The notes beneath the pieces were generated by a model, which searched no databases, was not told the DNA's origin, and saw only the letters and a list, made by a program, of their open reading frames with translations. Positions 59,799-62,166 of a stretch of DNA of 62,166 nt are shown piece after piece; position 1 is the first letter of the stretch; each line of letters starts with the position of its first letter. The DNA is taken from positions 1 through 62,166 of the forward strand of contig NZ_LGYO01000013.1 of NCBI RefSeq assembly GCF_001263355.1. The letters are read 5' to 3'. This DNA comes from Acetobacterium bakii (lineage in GTDB: Bacteria; Bacillota; Clostridia; Eubacteriales; Eubacteriaceae). The position numbers and the translations under genes were made by a program.

Positions 59799-59827
59799 TT
59801 GACAAGATAACTCATTAATCTTACAAT
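59799..59827 (+). promoter_or_regulatory. Promoter of the 59857 gene
   Basis: TTGACA (59799-59804), 17 nt, TACAAT (59822-59827), 29 nt before the start codon; divergent from the minus-strand promoter. Confidence 0.8.
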
Positions 59828-59856
59828 GAATACAATACCGAGAGTGGGAGGGCCAT

Positions 59857-61218
59857 TTGAGAAAGTTAATTATTAAAAAAGAACGGAATTTATTGTTATA
59901 CAGCCATGTGATAAAAGACTATCCTTTACTTGAAAAAAGACTTCTAAAACACACAACCATAGATGAGCAGATATTGAAAAAAGAAAATGCCACCGAAGAA
60001 GAATTAAATATCTACCGGATGCGAAATGATATTGTGACCCAGGCAAAGAATGAATGGCAAATCGATCCAAATCGCAGCGTGGATCTGTTCACGGATGATA
60101 AAAAAGTACGGTGTGAAGTATGTGGAATGCCCATTAAAAACGTATTCTACATCAAAAATTCAATCAATCAGAACAGCCTGAGAACCGGTTCGGAATGTAT
60201 CAAACATTTTGCAATCACTGATAATCAACATCTAAATAGTCTTCTGAAAAATGCGAAACAGTTAAAGCGCCGGGAAGGAATTGAAAACATTTTTCCAGGC
60301 ATCGATTTGCTGATTTACCAATGGAAGAATTTCATTGAAGAGCAGCCGATCGTTATCATAAAAGCCCTGTCAAATCAGTATTACGAACTAGGGGAGTCCT
60401 TGAACAGCATCTACAAACCATACCTGAAGCACGAAAATAAAAGCGATAAGGATTCAGAGGATGCGATCCGGGGGATCCTGGATCAAAGAGAAAAGATTGT
60501 TACAGAAATTAGTCATCATGTCGAAGCGCATAAAGACGATGTTCTTTATCCACCCAATCGGGTCCTCAGGCAAATGGATCCACAAGGAGTAGCCAAGCTG
60601 AAGGAAGATGGTTGTATCACTTCAAAAACGTTGTTTCGGATTAGAGATGATGAAGTAGCGAAAAAGGTGTTTGAAAAATATGATACTTTCTTTAAAATAA
60701 ATAAGATTAATATTCTAAAAATTAGTCCCAAAAATGGCATCGATTTTCGGATCAACCGCCAGGCGAATATCATTTTAACCGCCCCATTTGGCGTTTTTTG
60801 CAAAAGGTATGGTGAAGCGATTCTAAAAGAAAATGGTATTGAAACAATCATATCTGAACGGGATCTGGTTGGTGTTGGGAGAGTCATTGAAGACCGATCG
60901 TTTGAATCATTGATCTATTTCATGCAGGATCTGTATCTGAAGGAAAGCCCATACGCTATTGAAGAACTCTATTATGAATACAAGGAAGTTTATTTCCTCG
61001 TTAAAAATGGCTTGAATCGTGAATACTTAAAGGTGGAGCTGGCAGGACTGGAAGAAATTGCAAGAGAAACCGTCTATTTCAAAGGGACTGAAAATAAAAA
61101 GAAGATTCATATGTTCCTGGACGAGTGTCGTGAGAAACCAGGTAATGTCATGAGCAGGTCAAATTATCTGTTTATAAAAGAGCAGCGTGAAGCAAATAGT
61201 CGAAGATCTGGATTCTAG
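59857..61218 (+). CDS. Hypothetical protein with C4-type zinc finger
   Basis: 453 residues from TTG after GTGGGAGGG. A putative zinc finger VRCEVCGMP...GSECIKHF lies at about 85-120. The rest is mixed helix/strand with long basic helices; DFRINRQANIILTAPFGVFCKRYGEAIL is near 290-320. Family not recognised, but finger plus basic surface suggests nucleic-acid binding. It has its own promoter, and a palindrome follows its stop by 23 nt. Confidence 0.7.
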   Translation: MRKLIIKKERNLLLYSHVIKDYPLLEKRLLKHTTIDEQILKKENATEEELNIYRMRNDIVTQAKNEWQIDPNRSVDLFTDDKKVRCEVCGMPIKNVFYIKNSINQNSLRTGSECIKHFAITDNQHLNSLLKNAKQLKRREGIENIFPGIDLLIYQWKNFIEEQPIVIIKALSNQYYELGESLNSIYKPYLKHENKSDKDSEDAIRGILDQREKIVTEISHHVEAHKDDVLYPPNRVLRQMDPQGVAKLKEDGCITSKTLFRIRDDEVAKKVFEKYDTFFKINKINILKISPKNGIDFRINRQANIILTAPFGVFCKRYGEAILKENGIETIISERDLVGVGRVIEDRSFESLIYFMQDLYLKESPYAIEELYYEYKEVYFLVKNGLNREYLKVELAGLEEIARETVYFKGTENKKKIHMFLDECREKPGNVMSRSNYLFIKEQREANSRRSGF

Positions 61219-61241
61219 TAACTTGGATCTTTCTTTAATCT

Positions 61242-61258
61242 TGTTTCCTCGGGAAACA
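61242..61258. repeat. 17-bp palindrome copy 28 (TCG centre)
   Basis: TGTTTCCTCGGGAAACA, 42 nt upstream of the toxin-antitoxin promoter; flanked by inverted TTTAATC/GATTAAA words. Confidence 0.95.
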
Positions 61259-61300
61259 AGATTAAAGAAATTTACATGACGAAACAGCGAGAGAAGAGTA

Positions 61301-61329
61301 TTGACAATCCATTTATTCAGGAGTATACT
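61301..61329 (+). promoter_or_regulatory. Promoter of the antitoxin RNA
   Basis: TTGACA (61301-61306), 17 nt, TATACT (61324-61329), close to consensus, as expected for an abundant antitoxin RNA. A 17-bp palindrome (AGATAGAT-T-ATCTATCT, 61338-61354) overlaps the likely start and may be an operator. Confidence 0.85.
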
Positions 61330-61363
61330 TTAAGTATAGATAGATTATCTATCTCAAATATTT

Positions 61364-61457
61364 GTCGCTACTCGATATGCGACTCATAAGAGATCGAGTT
61401 CAAATAACTGTCGCTACTCGATATGCGACTCATAAAAGGTCGAGTTCAAATGTTTTG
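61364..61457 (+). ncRNA. cptI: ToxI/CptI-like antitoxin RNA repeats
   Basis: Two direct repeats with a 46-nt period (starting 61364 and 61410), each beginning GTCGCTACTCGATATGCGAC and containing a CTCGAT stem sequence with its partner ATCGAG or GTCGAG. They lie between a strong promoter and a terminator, directly before the toxin gene. In type III systems the toxin cuts such repeats into pseudoknots that bind and inhibit it. Confidence 0.85.
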
Positions 61458-61493
61458 AAGCTCTATCCTGAATTGGGTAGAGCTTTATTTTTT
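61458..61493 (+). terminator. Terminator between antitoxin RNA and toxin
   Basis: Stem 61458-61468 with 61475-61485 (8 perfect pairs plus three including a G-T), then TATTTTTT. The usual leaky terminator that keeps antitoxin RNA above toxin mRNA. Confidence 0.85.
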
Positions 61494-61505
61494 AAGGAGA
61501 TATCT

Positions 61506-62000
61506 ATGGAACATGGAAGTTTCTATTTTTTAGAAGATGAATATTTTACCAAGTTTAACGATGCTAATTTAATGAATAATAGAGAGAGAATCGATGGAAT
61601 ACTACATGATAGACCATCCTTCTATGCATATTGCGACGAGAAAACAATGATATTTTGGCTAGTTCCAATTTCCTCAAAACTAGAAAAATTTAAAAAGCTA
61701 TATGATCAGAAAACACAAAAATATGGTCGATGTGATACTATAGCATTTGGGAATGTTCTAGGTCATGAAAAAGCATTCTTGATTCAAAACATGAGCCCGG
61801 TTATTCCCAAATACATAAAAAATCAATATATCGATAGAGAAACCGAAAATCCAGTAAAAATTGATGGTCTGTTAGAACGAGAACTTCAAAAAAAGGTAAA
61901 AAGAGTTCTAAGCTTGATAAGACAAGGTAAAAAGCTTGTTTTTCCAGATGTTCTTGAAATGGAAAGAATCTTAATAGAGGAATTGAAAAATAATATCTAA
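61506..62000 (+). CDS. cptN: CptN/ToxN-like type III toxin endoribonuclease
   Basis: 164 residues from ATG 61506 after AAGGAG; the frame is open further upstream, but that part is the antitoxin RNA. GSFYFLEDEYFTKF, RPSFYAYCDEKTMIFWLVPISSKLEKF, YGRCDTIAFGNV and EKAFLIQNMSPV resemble the ToxN/AbiQ family, closest to the CptN branch of clostridia. It cleaves RNA when freed from CptI and can act in plasmid stabilisation or phage abortive infection. The RNA repeats upstream confirm the type. Confidence 0.9.
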   Translation: MEHGSFYFLEDEYFTKFNDANLMNNRERIDGILHDRPSFYAYCDEKTMIFWLVPISSKLEKFKKLYDQKTQKYGRCDTIAFGNVLGHEKAFLIQNMSPVIPKYIKNQYIDRETENPVKIDGLLERELQKKVKRVLSLIRQGKKLVFPDVLEMERILIEELKNNI

Positions 62001-62166
62001 ATATCAAAAAAAAGAATTGCATTAGGGTGATAATTTTTGTATTTCTTATTACTAATCCAATTTATGGGAATATAATAGTGGCGTTACACATAGGTTTGCA
62101 CCTTATTGTATATAAATGATAATATAAGAATGTAATGTATATGTTACTGAAAAAGGGTTCCTCCGA

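Noticed and set aside
3050-61258. Dispersed palindromes as a CRISPR array
   Set aside because: The copies are spread over 58 kb between genes, spacers are not of constant length or unique protospacer-like sequence, and no cas genes are present.
3050-61258. Palindromes as transcription terminators
   Set aside because: Arms are only 7 bp around a 3-nt centre and no T-run follows; true terminators with T-runs occur separately nearby, for example at 22949 and 50420.
61362-61505. 5' extension of the toxin frame
   Set aside because: The sequence is the antitoxin RNA repeats and terminator, and a proper ribosome site precedes ATG 61506.
1-62166. rRNA, tRNA or riboswitch genes
   Set aside because: No recognisable conserved RNA core was seen on reading both strands; the only RNA gene supported is the antitoxin repeat.

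Overview
The window looks like part of a large conjugative plasmid, or an integrative conjugative element, from a low-to-moderate-GC member of the Bacillota, most likely a clostridial or Eubacterium/Acetobacterium-like anaerobe. The reasons are Gram-positive ribosome binding sites, frequent TTG and GTG starts, PrgI/VirB4/M23-type transfer genes without outer-membrane components, dockerin-like and InlB-type surface proteins, a Gram-positive SOS box and a CptIN-like type III toxin-antitoxin. No rRNA, tRNA or housekeeping operon was seen. The genus is inference.

Layout. 1-5 kb: ParA (cut by the window edge), two ParB paralogues, a radical-SAM protein and a relaxase. 5-10 kb: 48-bp tandem repeats, a hairpin-rich oriT candidate, an XRE-MobC fusion, SSB, a nucleotide-binding-like protein and a TOPRIM protein. 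10-21 kb: one long operon mixing conjugative type IV secretion genes (coupling ATPase, small two-helix protein, VirB6-like, PrgI/VirB3-like) with a full Tad/Flp pilus set (two pilins, prepilin peptidase, CpaB, TadZ, TadA, TadB, TadC, TadE/F-like). 22-31 kb: a Fic protein and secreted surface proteins. 31-39.7 kb: accessory genes, VirB4, an M23/3D cell-wall hydrolase and an atypical ParA/TadZ-like ATPase. 39.7-44.7 kb: a complete three-recombinase transposon with inverted ends and a 6-bp flanking repeat, inserted exactly at a start codon. 44.7-57 kb: an array of accessory genes including ArdC, a second Fic and a 2186-residue methylase/helicase with a TnpV-like gene nested in another frame. 57-62 kb: SOS-regulated Y-family polymerase, unknown genes and CptIN-like toxin-antitoxin.

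The most notable signal has two linked parts. First, 28 copies of a 17-bp near-palindrome (TGTTTCC-NNN-GGAAACA, resembling the chromosomal parS site) occur, all between genes. Second, eleven otherwise unrelated proteins (relaxase, TOPRIM protein, ArdC, two Fic proteins, the methylase/helicase and others) end in the same C-terminal tail, [acidic or V]-W-[EDA]-[QPL]-E-[MAQ]. Ten of these eleven genes have the palindrome 3-9 nt after the stop codon, eight of them at exactly 3 nt. The relaxase is by definition exported during conjugation, and primases, ArdC and Fic proteins are families for which export with transferred DNA is known or proposed. I therefore infer that the tail is a type IV secretion or coupling signal, and that tail plus palindrome travels as a gene-end module. 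A KorB-like ParB regulon acting at the palindromes is a compatible second hypothesis.
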